Source of the DNA: Vibrio sp. CDRSL-10 TSBA
GTDB lineage: Bacteria > Pseudomonadota > Gammaproteobacteria > Enterobacterales > Vibrionaceae
Assembly (NCBI GenBank): GCA_039696685.1
Contig: CP155566.1
Span: 558,001 to 622,000 of the forward strand
DNA: 64,000 bases
Direction: 5' to 3'
Made by a program: the position numbers and the translations under genes
In this document: one piece after another, positions 38,944 through 50,927 of the stretch
Position numbering within the stretch: position 1 is the stretch's first letter
How the letters are laid out: each line of letters begins with the position of its first letter
Notes under the pieces: model-generated
Database searches by the model: none
Told to the model about the DNA's origin: nothing
Seen by the model: only the letters and a program-made list of their open reading frames with translations

Positions 38944-40707
38944 CGAAAAAGCCAGCCAAAGACAGCGCCAAGTCTAAATCTAAGTCTGCCGATAGCCCTA
39001 AATCCAAACCTCAAGCCAGTGCGAGCGATGCGCCGACATTCATTCGCTGGCGTTTCTATCTGATTGTATTTTTTGTATTGCTGGCATTCGGCCTTTTGGT
39101 CGGGCGCCTGGCATTTATCCAGATCATTGAGCCGGATAACCTGATCCGTCAGGGGGATATGCGCTCGGTGCGGGCCAAAACTCTCGAATCGGCGCGCGGT
39201 ATTATTTCTGATCGCAACGGTGAAGCGCTGGCGGTCAGTGTGCCGGTCGAAGCGGTATGGGCCGATCCGGCCACGATTTACAAAAAGGGCGGTCTGGTTG
39301 AAAAGGATCGCTGGTACGCGCTGGCTGATGTACTGGGGCTGGACCGTCAGGAGATGATGAAGAAAATCGCCGACAACCAAACCCGGCGCTTTATCTACCT
39401 GCAGCGCCAGGTCAGCCCGGCGATGGCGAAATACATTCGTGAGCTCAAGTTGTCCGGAGTCGGACTGAAATCTGAGTCACGCCGTTACTACCCGGCAGGC
39501 GAAGTGAGTGCGCACCTGATAGGTGTGACCGGCATTGACGGTCATGGCCTGGAAGGGGTCGAGCGCAGTTATGACAAATGGCTGACCGGTGAAGCGGGTA
39601 AGAGCATCATCCGTAAAGACCGCTATGGCCGCGTGGTTGAGAACATCTCACTCGAAGAGCGTGAAGAGGGCAAGCCGCTCAAACTAACCATCGATCAGCG
39701 TCTGCAGGCAATTGCGTTTCGCGCGGTCAAGCAGGCAATGGCCGATTATCGTGCTACCTCTGCCTCGGCGGTGATGCTGGATGTCAAAACCGGCGCGGTG
39801 CTGGCGATGGTGAACGCGCCGTCGTATAACCCCAATAACCGTGCTGACTGGCAGAGCTTTAAAATGCGTAACCGCGTTATCACCGATGCGTTTGAGCCGG
39901 GTTTCGACGGTCAAACCGTTTGTGGTACTGGCGGCGCTTGCCAACGGCAGCGCTGATGAAAAGACCGTTATCGATACCGGCGACGGTGTGATGCGCATCG
40001 GCGGCAGCCGGGTGCGCGATACCTCGAAAGTCGGTAAAGCCACTCTGCAAATGATTCTGAAAAAATCCAGTAACGTCGGTGTGGCTCACCTGGCGCTCGG
40101 GATGCCGCTGCAGGATATGCTCAGTATGTATAATGCAGTCGGCCTCGGTGAAGTGTCCGGCCTTAATCTGGTTGGTGAAACCACAGGTATTTTCCCCAAC
40201 CGCCGCCGCTGGTCGCAGTTTGAAATTGCCACCCTGGCGTTTGGCTACGGTCTGGCGATTACCCCAATCCAGCTTGCGCACGCTTATGCCACCTTGGGTA
40301 ACCTGGGTAAATACCAGCCGGTACATCTGATTGACAGTAACGATGACGATCTGTCGCACCAGGTAGTAGACGCTAAATATGCGCGCAAAGTGCTGGATAT
40401 GCTGGAAACCGTGACCCAGCCGGGCGGTACGGCTGTCAAAGCTGCTGTACCGGGTTACCGTATTGCCGCTAAGTCAGGCACATCGCGCAAAGCGATTGCC
40501 GGTGGCTACAGCGATGAATATTTTGCCTATACCGCGGGTGTGGCGCCGGTCAGCGACCCGCGTATTTCACTGATGGTGATGGTCAATGAGCCTCAAGGCG
40601 ACTCCTATTACGGCGGTGCGGTCGCCGGTCCGGTCTTTTCTGAAATTATGAAAGGCGCGCTGCAGATCTTAAACATTGCGCCGGACGAGAACCGTTTTCA
40701 AAACTGA
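38940..40707 (+). CDS. ftsI: Septal peptidoglycan transpeptidase FtsI (PBP3)
   Basis: Class B penicillin-binding protein that cross-links septal peptidoglycan. 588 residues after repair: Lys/Ser-rich cytoplasmic tail, one membrane helix ([20 protein letters not shown]), dimerisation domain, then transpeptidase. An extra T at 39902-39904 (GTTTC) falls directly before the catalytic serine; removal restores EPGSTVKPF with the S-x-x-K motif. Later motifs are SSN (KKSSNVG) and KSGT (AAKSGTSRK). Stop is 47 bases before murE. Confidence 0.96.
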
Positions 40708-40754
40708 ACCAACCCGGCCGTCGTTACGGCAGGGGCAGAGAGTGTGAGAATACA

Positions 40755-42242
40755 ATGAACACTGGCATGGCATTACCCCAACTGCTTGCTCCCTGGCTGA
40801 GCATTGATGAGCCAGAACTGACGGCGCTGCCCGTTACCCGGCTGGAACTCGACAGCCGCAAAGTCAACCCGGGCGATACCTTTGTCGCCATTATCGGCCA
40901 TGCAGCCGACGGGCGCCGCTTTATCGATACTGCGCTGCAGCAAGGCGCGAATCTGGTCCTGGCGCAGGCATGTGAGCAGCATCCGCATGGCAAGACCGAG
41001 TGGCGCAGCGGTGTCGCTGTCGTCTATCTGGCCGAATTGGGGGCCCGTTTGTCAGAGCTGGCCGGGCGTCTGTATGGCGCACATGCCAATCAGGTGATTG
41101 CGGTCACCGGCACCAACGGCAAAACCACGATTTCCCAGCTCATCGCGCAGTGGATTGAACTGCTCGGCAGCAAAGCCGCGGTGATGGGTACAACCGGCAA
41201 TGGCTTTCTGGCCACCCTTGCGCCTGCCGCTAATACTACCGGCAATGCACTTCAGGTGCAGGAGACGCTGCATACGCTGGCGCAGCAAGGTGCGCAATAC
41301 ACTGCGATGGAGGTCTCCTCGCATGGCCTGGTACAGGGGCGTGTCAAAGCACTGACTTTCGCCGCCGGGGTGTTTTCTAATCTCAGCCGCGACCATCTTG
41401 ATTATCACGGCACCATGCAGGCATACGCTGAGGCTAAGTTCAGCCTGTTTACCGAACATGCCACCCGTAATGCAATCATCAATGTTGATGATGCGGTGGG
41501 GGCTGAGTGGGCGGCGCAACTGAGTGCGTGTATCGGCGTATCGCTGAACGACCAGCCGCAGACCGATCGCAGCCTGTGGGCAACATCGGTCAGTTATGCC
41601 GAGAGTGGCATCAGCCTGGATTTCAGCGGTAGCTGGGGCGAAGGACGATTAAACGCGCCGTTGATTGGTGAATTTAATGCCTCCAATTTGCTGCTGGCAC
41701 TGGCGACTTTACTCAGTCTTGGTTTCGATAAAACGGCGCTGTTAGCGTCAGCGCCTAAACTGACCCCGGTTTTAGGTCGCATGGAACTGTTTCAGGCACC
41801 AGGTAAAGCCAAAATTGTTGTCGATTATGCCCACACGCCGGATGCGCTGGAAAAAGCGTTGCGAGCATTGCGCGTGCATTGTCAGGGCCGCTTATGGGCC
41901 ATCTTCGGCTGTGGCGGTGATCGCGATACCGGCAAACGACCTATGATGGCCGCTGTGGCGGAGCAGTTTGCTGATCAGGTGATTCTGACCGACGACAACC
42001 CGCGCAGTGAAGCGCCGCAACGGATCGTCGAGGATATGCTGGCCGGCATGCGTGAGCCGCAGCGGGCGCATATCGAGCACCGCCGTCTGGACGCGGCGCG
42101 TTTTGCCCTGCAGCAGGCCGGTGAGCAGGACATCATTCTGCTGGCGGGTAAAGGGCATGAAGATTATCAGGTGCTGGCTGATGAGACGATTCACTACTCG
42201 GACCGTGAAAGCGCCCAACAACTACTGGAGTTACCGGCATGA
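40755..42242 (+). CDS. murE: UDP-MurNAc-tripeptide (meso-diaminopimelate) ligase
   Basis: Adds meso-diaminopimelate to UDP-MurNAc-Ala-Glu. 495 residues: ATP-binding [13 protein letters not shown] and the DNPR motif ([10 protein letters not shown]), which marks diaminopimelate rather than lysine specificity. Its stop overlaps the murF start (ATGA), so translation is coupled. Confidence 0.97.
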   Translation: MNTGMALPQLLAPWLSIDEPELTALPVTRLELDSRKVNPGDTFVAIIGHAADGRRFIDTALQQGANLVLAQACEQHPHGKTEWRSGVAVVYLAELGARLSELAGRLYGAHANQVIAVTGTNGKTTISQLIAQWIELLGSKAAVMGTTGNGFLATLAPAANTTGNALQVQETLHTLAQQGAQYTAMEVSSHGLVQGRVKALTFAAGVFSNLSRDHLDYHGTMQAYAEAKFSLFTEHATRNAIINVDDAVGAEWAAQLSACIGVSLNDQPQTDRSLWATSVSYAESGISLDFSGSWGEGRLNAPLIGEFNASNLLLALATLLSLGFDKTALLASAPKLTPVLGRMELFQAPGKAKIVVDYAHTPDALEKALRALRVHCQGRLWAIFGCGGDRDTGKRPMMAAVAEQFADQVILTDDNPRSEAPQRIVEDMLAGMREPQRAHIEHRRLDAARFALQQAGEQDIILLAGKGHEDYQVLADETIHYSDRESAQQLLELPA

Positions 42243-43600
42243 TTACCACGACTTTAACGCAACTTGCGAATGTACTGGGCGCGCGCCTTTTGGGCGCAGA
42301 CCGCGCTATCAGTGCGGTTTCAACTGATACCCGCAACATGCCGCCTGAAGCCTTGTTTGTTGCTCTGGTCGGCGAGCGCTTTGACGCGCACGATTTTGCT
42401 GCTCAGGCGGTAGAAGCCGGGGCCAGTGCATTGTTAGTCGAGCGCGAGCTGGACGTAGCAGCGCCGCAACTGATTGTGGACGACAGCAAACAGGCACTCG
42501 GCCAGCTCGCAAGCTGGGTGCATCAGCAGTGCCAAACCCCGACCATTGCGATCACCGGCAGCTGCGGTAAAACCACGGTTAAAGAGATGGTGGCCAGCAT
42601 TCTGGCGGCCAAAGGCCAGGTCTTGTTTACCGCCGGTAACTTTAATAATGACATCGGTGTGCCGCTGACGCTGCTGCGCTCGACAGCGCAGGATGATTAC
42701 GCGGTGATCGAGCTTGGCGCCAATCACATTGGTGAGATTGCGTATACCACAGCGCTGGTGAAGCCGGATGTGGCCGTGGTCAACAATGTGGCGGCTGCGC
42801 ACCTGGAAGGTTTTGGCTCGATTGACGGGGTGAAACGCGCCAAAGGTGAAATTTATCAGGGCCTTAAACCGGGGAGCACCGCACTGGTGAACCTTGACAG
42901 TCACGGCGGTGAACTGTGGCAGGCGGTGCTGGCCGACAAAACGGTGCAAACTTTTTCCGTGACGGATCACAGCGCTGACTTTTATCCGCGTGACATCGTG
43001 TTGAATAGCGCCGGTGAAGCGAGCTTTATCATGATGACGCCGCAGGGCGAAATCGCGGTTAAGCTTGGCATTATCGGCCAGCACAACGTGGCGAATGCAT
43101 TGGCGGCCAGTGCACTGGCGATGGAACTGGGCGCAAGCCTTGACGAGGTGCAGGCGGGACTGGCGCATCTGGCCAAAGTAAAAGGCCGGGTTGAAGTCAG
43201 CCAGTTAACCGACCAGATCCGCCTGATTGATGACAGTTACAATGCCAGCGTTCCGGCCATGAAAGCCGCGGTGGATCTGCTTGGTGGTTTTTGTGCCACT
43301 CGCTGGCTGATTTTGGGCAATATGGCCGAGTTAGGCGATGAAAGCCTTGCACTTCACCGACAAGTCGGTGAACATGCTGCACCATTCCAGTTTGAATATG
43401 TTCTGACATATGGTGAGGATACGAAAGTGATCAGCGAGGTCTGTCACGGCCGTCATTTCGCCTCGCATCAGGATATGATTATGTTTATCGAGCAGCAACT
43501 TGACCAACAACAGGATCGTGCTCACGTATTGATCGTCAAAGGGGCGAACAGTGCGGGTATGGGCCAGATCGCTGCTGCTCTTAAGGAGAAATACTCATGA
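42239..43600 (+). CDS. murF: UDP-MurNAc-pentapeptide synthetase
   Basis: Adds D-Ala-D-Ala to complete the UDP-MurNAc-pentapeptide. 453 residues; ATP site [14 protein letters not shown], then [10 protein letters not shown] and the C-terminal [13 protein letters not shown]. Four-base overlaps with murE and mraY on either side. Confidence 0.97.
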   Translation: MITTTLTQLANVLGARLLGADRAISAVSTDTRNMPPEALFVALVGERFDAHDFAAQAVEAGASALLVERELDVAAPQLIVDDSKQALGQLASWVHQQCQTPTIAITGSCGKTTVKEMVASILAAKGQVLFTAGNFNNDIGVPLTLLRSTAQDDYAVIELGANHIGEIAYTTALVKPDVAVVNNVAAAHLEGFGSIDGVKRAKGEIYQGLKPGSTALVNLDSHGGELWQAVLADKTVQTFSVTDHSADFYPRDIVLNSAGEASFIMMTPQGEIAVKLGIIGQHNVANALAASALAMELGASLDEVQAGLAHLAKVKGRVEVSQLTDQIRLIDDSYNASVPAMKAAVDLLGGFCATRWLILGNMAELGDESLALHRQVGEHAAPFQFEYVLTYGEDTKVISEVCHGRHFASHQDMIMFIEQQLDQQQDRAHVLIVKGANSAGMGQIAAALKEKYS

Positions 43601-44680
43601 TTATTTGGCTTGCGGAGTTACTCCAGCCATATTTTTCGTTTTTCCGTTTGTTTGAATACCTGTCATTTCGAGCAATCGTCAGCATCCTGACCGCCCTGGC
43701 GCTCTCTTTGTGGATGGGCCCGCGTCTGATTAAACGCCTGCAGCTGCTGCAAATCGGCCAGGTGGTACGTAACGACGGCCCGGAATCGCATTTCAGTAAA
43801 CGCGGTACGCCGACCATGGGCGGGGTGATGATCCTGGCTTCGATCATTATCACCGTACTGCTGTGGTCTGATCTCAGTAACCCTTATGTGTGGGCGGTAT
43901 TGGCGGTACTGCTCGGCTATGGTGTGGTCGGTTTTGTCGATGATTACCGTAAAGTGGTGCGTAAGAAACACCGATGGCCTGATCGCGCGCTGGAAATATT
44001 TCTGGCAGTCGGCGATTGCGCTGGTGGTGGCATTTGCGCTGTACGCCCATGGCCAGGATACCGCAGCGACTCAGCTGGTGGTGCCTTTCTTCAAAGATGT
44101 CATGCCGCAGTTGGGTCTGTTGTATATCGTACTGACTTACTTCGTGATTGTCGGCACCAGTAATGCGGTCAACCTGACCGATGGCCTGGACGGCTTGGCC
44201 ATCATGCCGACCGTACTGGTGGCGGCCGGTTTTGCCGTGATTGCCTGGGCAACCGGTAACGTTAACTTCGCTAATTATCTGCACATTCCCTACATTCCGT
44301 ACACCTCGGAGCTGGTGGTGGTCTGTACTGCCATGGTCGGTGCCGGCCTGGGCTTCTTGTGGTTCAACACCTATCCGGCGCAAGTATTTATGGGCGATGT
44401 CGGCTCACTGGCACTGGGCGGCGCGCTGGGTACCATTGCCGTGCTGGTTCGTCAGGAGTTTGTGCTGGTGATCATGGGCGGTGTATTTGTGATGGAAACC
44501 CTGTCGGTGATTCTGCAGGTCGGCTCGTACAAGTTGCGTGGTCAGCGTATCTTCCGTATGGCCCCTATTCATCACCACTATGAATTGAAAGGCTGGCCGG
44601 AGCCGCGGGTTATCGTACGTTTCTGGATCATTTCCATCGTACTGGTACTGATTGGTTTGGCGACGCTTAAGGTGCGCTAA
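43597..44680 (+). CDS. mraY: Phospho-MurNAc-pentapeptide transferase MraY
   Basis: Makes lipid I by moving phospho-MurNAc-pentapeptide onto undecaprenyl phosphate in the inner membrane. 360 residues after repair, ten hydrophobic helices. Catalytic FVDDYRK aspartates, [10 protein letters not shown] and HHHYELKGW are present. An extra A at 43966-43968 (GAAAC) breaks the frame just after DDYRKVVRK; removal restores [16 protein letters not shown]. Confidence 0.96.
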
Positions 44681-44724
44681 TCCGGCTGGTGACGTTAAAG
44701 TAACTCACTGAAATTGGAAATAAA

Positions 44725-46059
44725 ATGGACCGTTGGCAAGGCATTAAGCATGTAGTGGTCGCAGGGCTCGGTATTACCGGGCTCTCTGTCGTTAAATATC
44801 TGCAAAAATTTCATCCTCAGCTGCAGGTACGGGTGATTGATACCCGTGAGACGCCGCCCGGGCGAGACCAGCTTGCCCCTGAGATCGGCCTGCATTGCGG
44901 CAGCTGGAACCTGGAGTGGCTGCTGGAGGCGGATCTGATTGTCGCCAACCCCGGTATTGCTCTGGCCACCCCGCAGATTCAGCAGGCGCTGGCAGCTGGA
45001 GTCCCAGTGGTGGGTGACATTGAGCTGTTTGCCTGGCACTGCGATAAGCCGGTGATTGCCATTACCGGTTCAAACGGCAAAAGTACTGTTACGGATTTAA
45101 CCGGCGTGCTGGCTAACGCTGCCGGTGTTGCAACTGCAATTGGCGGCAATATTGGTGTACCGGCGCTGGATTTACTCTCGACGTCTGCCGAGCTGTATGT
45201 ACTGGAGCTGTCCAGCTTCCAGCTTGAAACGACAGCCAGCCTGGCACCGGTTGCGGCAGCCTTCCTTAATTTGTCTGAAGATCACATGGATCGCTACGAC
45301 AGCATGCAGGGCTACCGCGCGGCAAAACTGCGTATTTTTGACCATGCGGCCACGGCGGTGATTAACGCCGATGACAATCAGACTTGGCCCGAGCAGGACA
45401 GTGTCCGCAGCGTGAGCTTTGGTCTGGAACAGCCGGCGGATTACTGCACCGCTCTCATCAGTGCCGACGGCGCTGCGCCGCAGGAGTGGCTGATGGCCAA
45501 TGGCACTGCGGTGCTGCCAAGTCACGAGCTGACCTTAGTCGGACGGCACAATGTGGCTAACGTACTGACGGTGCTCGCTTTACTCGATGCTGCGGGCGTG
45601 AATTATACAAACGCGCTCACTGCGCTTAAGTCTTACACCGGGTTGACACATCGTTGTCAGGTAGTTGCCGATAATCAGGGTATAACCTGGGTCAACGACT
45701 CTAAGGCAACCAATGTGGCCAGCACGCTGGCGGCGTTGTCCGGGCTGAGCTTGCAGGGCACTTTGTACCTGTTGGTTGGTGGGGTCGGCAAAGGGGCGGA
45801 CTTTACGCCGCTGCAGCCGGTGTTTGCCACTCTGCCGCTGCAGCTGTGCTGTTTCGGCCGCGACGGCGATCAATTCATGCCGCTGCATCCGTCGGCGCAG
45901 CGTTATGACAGCATGCAGGATGTGGTGCGTGCGATTCGGCCGCAACTTCAGGCCGGGGATATGGTCTTACTGTCGCCGGCCTGTGCCAGCTTTGATCAGT
46001 TTGCCAACTTTATGGCGCGCGGTGATACTTTTGCTGAGCTGGCGCGTCATTATGCTTAA
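44725..46059 (+). CDS. murD: UDP-MurNAc-alanine:D-glutamate ligase
   Basis: Adds D-glutamate to UDP-MurNAc-alanine. 444 residues; N-terminal nucleotide-sugar domain ([17 protein letters not shown]), ATP-site [13 protein letters not shown], and C-terminal ligase domain with [12 protein letters not shown]. Starts 44 bases after mraY. Confidence 0.97.
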   Translation: MDRWQGIKHVVVAGLGITGLSVVKYLQKFHPQLQVRVIDTRETPPGRDQLAPEIGLHCGSWNLEWLLEADLIVANPGIALATPQIQQALAAGVPVVGDIELFAWHCDKPVIAITGSNGKSTVTDLTGVLANAAGVATAIGGNIGVPALDLLSTSAELYVLELSSFQLETTASLAPVAAAFLNLSEDHMDRYDSMQGYRAAKLRIFDHAATAVINADDNQTWPEQDSVRSVSFGLEQPADYCTALISADGAAPQEWLMANGTAVLPSHELTLVGRHNVANVLTVLALLDAAGVNYTNALTALKSYTGLTHRCQVVADNQGITWVNDSKATNVASTLAALSGLSLQGTLYLLVGGVGKGADFTPLQPVFATLPLQLCCFGRDGDQFMPLHPSAQRYDSMQDVVRAIRPQLQAGDMVLLSPACASFDQFANFMARGDTFAELARHYA

Positions 46060-46096
46060 TTAAATGGCTTTATCTAATTAAACCAAGGGAACGATT

Positions 46097-47290
46097 TTGT
46101 TACTGTCCAAACCCATTTCCGCCCTGAGCCACTGGCTGCGCACGCCCTCACCACAAGTTCTGTTTGACCGGCAGTTGGTGTGGATTGCGCTCGGCCTGAT
46201 GCTGATCGGTCTGGTGATGGTGACGTCAGCCTCGTTCCCGATCAGCTCACGGCTGACGGACGATCCGTTCCACTTTATGTTCCGCCATGGCATCTTCCTG
46301 TTTCTGGCTCTCGCCACCTCTTCCGTGGTGCTGCGGGTGCCGATGCAACGCTGGATGCAATACAGCACCGTGTTACTGGCGATCTCTTTCCTTTTGCTGA
46401 TCATCGTGTTGCTGGCCGGTAAGTCGGTCAACGGTGCATCGCGCTGGATCCCGCTCGGGCTGTTCAACCTGCAGCCGGCCGAGGTGGCTAAGCTGTCACT
46501 GTTTATTTTCATGTCCGGTTATCTGGTACGTAAGCACGATGAAGTGCGCCAGACTTTCTTCGGCGGCTTTATGAAGCCGATCATGGTGTTTGGTACCCTG
46601 GCGATCCTGCTGCTCGGTCAGCCCGATTTGGGCACCGTGATCGTGATGCTGGTGACTCTGTTTGGCATGCTGTTTATCGCCGGGGCCAAACTGTCCCAGT
46701 TCCTGGCGCTGATGGTGGCCGGTATTCTGGCGGTGGTGGCGCTGATTGCGGCTGAACCGTATCGTATCCGCCGTGTGACCTCATTTCTTGACCCGTGGGA
46801 AGACCCGTTCGGCAGCGGTTATCAGCTGACTCAGTCACTGATGGCCTTTGGCCGTGGCGAATGGTTTGGCCAGGGGCTGGGCAACTCGATTCAGAAACTG
46901 GAATATCTGCCGGAAGCGCACACCGACTTTGTCTTCGCCGTGATGGCAGAAGAGCTTGGTTTTGTCGGTGTCACCCTGGTATTGATGCTGATTTTCAGCC
47001 TGGTATTCAAAGCGATCCTGATTGGTAAAAAAGCGTTCGAACACGATCACCAGTTTGGTGGTTATCTGGCGTTTGGTATCGGGATCTGGTTTGCGTTCCA
47101 GACCTTAGTGAACGTCGGCGCGGCGGCCGGTATGGTACCTACCAAGGGTCTGACTCTGCCGCTGATCAGTTACGGCGGCTCCAGTTTAATTATTATGTCG
47201 GTGGCGGTGTCGATACTGTTACGTATTGACCACGAATGCCGGCTGGCGCAACGCCACAACACAAAAGAACTCAATGATGAAAAACAATAA
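46097..47290 (+). CDS. ftsW: Septal peptidoglycan glycosyltransferase FtsW
   Basis: SEDS-family membrane protein that polymerises lipid II together with FtsI. 397 residues, about ten helices; conserved [41 protein letters not shown] and [10 protein letters not shown]. Start is TTG at 46097 behind AAGGGA. The end overlaps murG by 14 bases. Confidence 0.96.
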   Translation: MLLSKPISALSHWLRTPSPQVLFDRQLVWIALGLMLIGLVMVTSASFPISSRLTDDPFHFMFRHGIFLFLALATSSVVLRVPMQRWMQYSTVLLAISFLLLIIVLLAGKSVNGASRWIPLGLFNLQPAEVAKLSLFIFMSGYLVRKHDEVRQTFFGGFMKPIMVFGTLAILLLGQPDLGTVIVMLVTLFGMLFIAGAKLSQFLALMVAGILAVVALIAAEPYRIRRVTSFLDPWEDPFGSGYQLTQSLMAFGRGEWFGQGLGNSIQKLEYLPEAHTDFVFAVMAEELGFVGVTLVLMLIFSLVFKAILIGKKAFEHDHQFGGYLAFGIGIWFAFQTLVNVGAAAGMVPTKGLTLPLISYGGSSLIIMSVAVSILLRIDHECRLAQRHNTKELNDEKQ

Positions 47291-48356
47291 ACGATTGATG
47301 GTAATGGCTGGTGGCACCGGAGGGCACGTCTTTCCGGGGCTGGCGGTTGCAAAACAGCTGCAGCAGCAGGGATGGGACATCCGCTGGCTGGGCACCGCTG
47401 ATCGTATGGAAGCGGATCTGGTGCCTAAGCATGGTATCGAGATTGATTTTATTCGCGTCAAAGGATTACGCGGACAGGGTATTGCGCGCCTGATTAAAGC
47501 GCCGTTTCAGATAGTCAATGCCATTATGCAGGCACGCCGCCATATGCAGGCCTGGCAGCCGGATGCGGTGCTGGGCATGGGCGGTTACGTCAGCGGCCCG
47601 GGGGGCATCGCCGCCTGGACGCTGGGTATTCCTGTGGTGCTGCATGAACAGAATGCGGTGGCCGGGCTGACCAACCAGTGGCTGTCGAAAATTGCCCGTA
47701 AGGTGTTTCAGGCCTTTGATGGCGCATTCCCGAAAGCGCCGGTAGTGGGTAACCCGGTGCGCGCTGATGTAGTGGCGTTGCCGGCACCAGCGCAGCGTCT
47801 GGCTGAGCGTGACGGACCGGTGCGGATTCTGGTTATGGGTGGCAGTCAGGGCGCGCGGATTCTTAACCAGACTTTGCCGCAGGTTGCCGCTAAACTGGGC
47901 GCCGGTTATCAGATTCGCCATCAGGCGGGTAAAAATAACCAGGATGAGGTTGAACAGGCGTATCAGCAGCAGGGCGTGGTTAATGCGCAGGTGACCGAGT
48001 TTATCGATGATGTGGCGGCAGCTTATGCATGGGCCGACCTTCTGGTGTGCCGCTCGGGTGCTTTGACCGTGTCTGAAGTGTCAGCAGCCGGGGTGGGGGC
48101 GATTTTCATTCCGTTTATGCACAAAGACCGCCAGCAGGCACTCAATGCCGACCACCTGGTCGAATGCGGCGCCGCACAGATGATTGAGCAGCCGCAACTG
48201 ACCGTGGATAAACTGGCACAGACGATTTCCGGCCTGGATCGCGCGGCACTGCTGGCGATGGCCGAGCAGGCCCGTAATGCGGCCAAACTGGATGCAGATA
48301 AAGTGGTGGCGGAAGCGATTATTGGGCTGACAGAGCCTGGCCACACTCCAAATTGA
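47277..48356 (+). CDS. murG: Lipid II synthase MurG
   Basis: Transfers GlcNAc to lipid I at the cytoplasmic membrane face. 359 residues; N-terminal [14 protein letters not shown] glycine loop, [14 protein letters not shown], and C-terminal UDP-GlcNAc site ([20 protein letters not shown]). ATG 47277 is chosen; the ATG just before it gives one more Met. Confidence 0.97.
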   Translation: MKNNKRLMVMAGGTGGHVFPGLAVAKQLQQQGWDIRWLGTADRMEADLVPKHGIEIDFIRVKGLRGQGIARLIKAPFQIVNAIMQARRHMQAWQPDAVLGMGGYVSGPGGIAAWTLGIPVVLHEQNAVAGLTNQWLSKIARKVFQAFDGAFPKAPVVGNPVRADVVALPAPAQRLAERDGPVRILVMGGSQGARILNQTLPQVAAKLGAGYQIRHQAGKNNQDEVEQAYQQQGVVNAQVTEFIDDVAAAYAWADLLVCRSGALTVSEVSAAGVGAIFIPFMHKDRQQALNADHLVECGAAQMIEQPQLTVDKLAQTISGLDRAALLAMAEQARNAAKLDADKVVAEAIIGLTEPGHTPN

Positions 48357-48366
48357 GAACAGATTC

Positions 48367-49824
48367 ATGACAATTAAACACACTCAAGATTTAGCACAGA
48401 TTCGCGCTATGGTTCCGGAGATGCGCCGGGTGAAATGCATTCATTTTATCGGCATCGGCGGTGCCGGTATGAGCGGGATCGCTGAGGTGCTGCTCAATGA
48501 AGGCTACCAGATCACAGGGTCTGATATTGCCTCGAACGCGGTGACTCAGCGTCTGGCTGAAAAAGGTGCCACCATTTTTATCGGCCATGCCGCAGAGAAC
48601 GTAGCGCAGGCCAGCGTGGTCGTGGTCTCGACCGCTATCAATGAACAGAACCCGGAAATCAAAGCAGCACGTGAAAAACGTATCCCGGTGGTGCGCCGCG
48701 CAGAAATGCTGGCCGAGCTGATGCGTTTCCGACACGGTATCGCGGTGGCAGGTACGCACGGTAAAACCACCACTACCGCCTTGGTGACGCAGATTTATTC
48801 TGAAGCCGGTCTCGATCCGACTTTTGTCAACGGCGGTCTGGTGAAAAGCGCCGGTACCAACGCGCGTCTTGGTTCGAGCCGTATTCTGATTGCTGAAGCC
48901 GACGAGAGTGATGCCTCGTTCCTGCATCTGCAGCCGATGATGTCGATTGTGACCAACATCGAAGCGGATCACATGGACACTTACGGTGGCGATTTTGAAA
49001 CCCTGAAACAGACCTTTATCGAGTTTCTGCATAACCTGCCGTTCTACGGCCGTGCGATTATGTGTATCGATGATGCGGTCATTCGTGAGCTGATCCCGCG
49101 TATCAGCCGTCATGTGATCACTTACGGCTTCGCACAAGATGCCGATGTACGGATTGAAAACTACCGTCAGGAAGGTCAGCAGGGCAAATTTACTGTAGTA
49201 CGTCAGGGGCGCAAAAACCTCGATATTACCCTTAATATCCCGGGCCGCCACAATGCGCTCAATGCCGCGGCGGCCATTGCGGTGGCGACCGAAGACGATG
49301 TCGATGATGCTGCGATTCTGCGCGCTATGGAAAGCACCCAGGGCACCGGGCGTCGTTTCGATCAGCTGGGCGAGTTTGAAACCGGACGTGGTAAAGCCAT
49401 GCTGGTGGACGACTATGGTCACCACCCGACCGAAGTGGATGTGACCATTGCGGCGGCACGTAATGGCTGGAGTGATAAACGTCTGGTGATGATTTTCCAG
49501 CCGCACCGTTATACCCGTACCCGCGATCTGTATGACGATTTTGCCAACGTGCTGGAGCAGGTTGATGTACTGCTGATGCTGGATGTGTACTCGGCCGGTG
49601 AGAAACCGATCGCTGGTGCCGACAGCCGTTCACTGTGTCGTACCATTCGCAGCCGCGGTAAGCTGGATCCGATTTTTGTCCCTGACAGCAAGACCTTACC
49701 GTCAGTTTTAGCCAACGTCCTACAAGACGGTGACCTGGTTCTGACGCAAGGCGCCGGTGATGTGGGCAAAGTAGCCAAAGATTTGGCGGCGTTGCAATTG
49801 TGCATCGAAAAGATGCAGAGCTAA
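48367..49824 (+). CDS. murC: UDP-MurNAc:L-alanine ligase
   Basis: Adds the first peptide residue, L-alanine, to UDP-MurNAc. 485 residues; [20 protein letters not shown] site [13 protein letters not shown], and [11 protein letters not shown]. Followed by a 131-base gap before ftsQ rather than ddlB as in E. coli. Confidence 0.97.
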   Translation: MTIKHTQDLAQIRAMVPEMRRVKCIHFIGIGGAGMSGIAEVLLNEGYQITGSDIASNAVTQRLAEKGATIFIGHAAENVAQASVVVVSTAINEQNPEIKAAREKRIPVVRRAEMLAELMRFRHGIAVAGTHGKTTTTALVTQIYSEAGLDPTFVNGGLVKSAGTNARLGSSRILIAEADESDASFLHLQPMMSIVTNIEADHMDTYGGDFETLKQTFIEFLHNLPFYGRAIMCIDDAVIRELIPRISRHVITYGFAQDADVRIENYRQEGQQGKFTVVRQGRKNLDITLNIPGRHNALNAAAAIAVATEDDVDDAAILRAMESTQGTGRRFDQLGEFETGRGKAMLVDDYGHHPTEVDVTIAAARNGWSDKRLVMIFQPHRYTRTRDLYDDFANVLEQVDVLLMLDVYSAGEKPIAGADSRSLCRTIRSRGKLDPIFVPDSKTLPSVLANVLQDGDLVLTQGAGDVGKVAKDLAALQLCIEKMQS

Positions 49825-49955
49825 TAACGCTGTAACAAGATGTAATATGCTACACAATTAGTGGATTGCTGAACTAAGGTTGTATTGATTATCAATTTTG
49901 TATTTGAGTATTTGATACTTTCCACCACCTCAGTATAATCCAAAGGTTAAAGCCA

Positions 49956-50927
49956 GTGCTTTTGCCTCTATTACAAAAAGAAATAGGGAATCAATTTGCC
50001 AGTCGCCAACAGGAAAATCGGACTTTGATTAACCGTTTGTTTGCCAAAGTGAATGTATTTGACAAGGTTAATGTGTTTGCCAGAGGTGGTGCGCTTGCTA
50101 AAAGCAGTGTGATGTTCGCCAAAGGCAGCAACGTAGTTGCCAAGAGCAGCGCAATGGCCACAAGCAGTGTATTTGCTCAGGGGCGCCGATTGTCCGCGTC
50201 ACCACAGGTAAAAAAACATGCCGCAGGCGGCAGCTTTTTTATTGTGGTGCTGTTGCTGATTGGTTTTTTGTTGTATTCGACGATCAGCTGGATGTGGGAC
50301 GAACAACGTCTGCCACTGTCCAAAATCGTATTGCAGGGTGATTTACAATACGTCTCGACCTCTGATGTGCAGCGGGCTTTTGCCCGTATTGATCACATCG
50401 GCACTTTTATGTCACAGGATATTGATGTGCTGCAGGACAGCGTGCAGTCGATTCCCTGGGTGTCACATGCTTCAATTCGCAAGCAGTGGCCGGATACGAT
50501 TAAAGTGTTTTTGACCGAGCACAAAGTTGCCGCCATCTGGAATGGCAATGCGCTGTTAGATGACACTGGGTACGTGTTTGACGGCGATATCGGTCTGGTT
50601 AATGAAGAGCACGTAAAGCTGTACGGTCCGCAGGGCAGTGCGCCGGAAGTGCTAAAAGTCTGGCGTGAGTATCAGGACAAGTTTGCGCGTATCGGGCACA
50701 GCATTTCATCGCTGCTGCTCAATGAGCGGCGAGCCTGGCAGATCATTTTGGATAACGGTATCCGGCTGGAGTTGGGAAAGGAGTCGCTTGATGAACGTAT
50801 CAACCGCTTTTTTCTTCTCTACAAGCAATTAGGCAGTGACGCTGACCGGGTCAGTTATATCGACCTCAGATACGATACCGGCGCTGCAGTAGGTTGGATT
50901 TCAGAACAAGAGAATACAGATGACTAA
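49956..50927 (+). CDS. ftsQ: Cell division protein FtsQ with long repetitive N-terminus
   Basis: Divisome scaffold that recruits FtsB/FtsL. One membrane helix (SFFIVVLLLIGFLLYSTI) precedes a POTRA domain (LSKIVLQGDLQYVSTSDVQ) and beta domain. From GTG 49956 the protein is 323 residues, with about 90 residues before the helix, far more than the short tail of E. coli FtsQ. This stretch is basic and repetitive (VNVFDK/VNVFAR; AKSSVMFAKG, AKSSAM, SSVFAQG). Starts at TTG 50024 (MINRLF) or ATG 50155 (MATSSV) are alternatives, the last giving a usual length. Overlaps ftsA by eight bases. Confidence 0.88.
   Translation: MLLPLLQKEIGNQFASRQQENRTLINRLFAKVNVFDKVNVFARGGALAKSSVMFAKGSNVVAKSSAMATSSVFAQGRRLSASPQVKKHAAGGSFFIVVLLLIGFLLYSTISWMWDEQRLPLSKIVLQGDLQYVSTSDVQRAFARIDHIGTFMSQDIDVLQDSVQSIPWVSHASIRKQWPDTIKVFLTEHKVAAIWNGNALLDDTGYVFDGDIGLVNEEHVKLYGPQGSAPEVLKVWREYQDKFARIGHSISSLLLNERRAWQIILDNGIRLELGKESLDERINRFFLLYKQLGSDADRVSYIDLRYDTGAAVGWISEQENTDD

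Noticed and set aside
48391..49506. 371-codon open frame antisense to murC
   Set aside because: Shadow of a GC-rich gene; no family resemblance, and murC on the other strand is complete.
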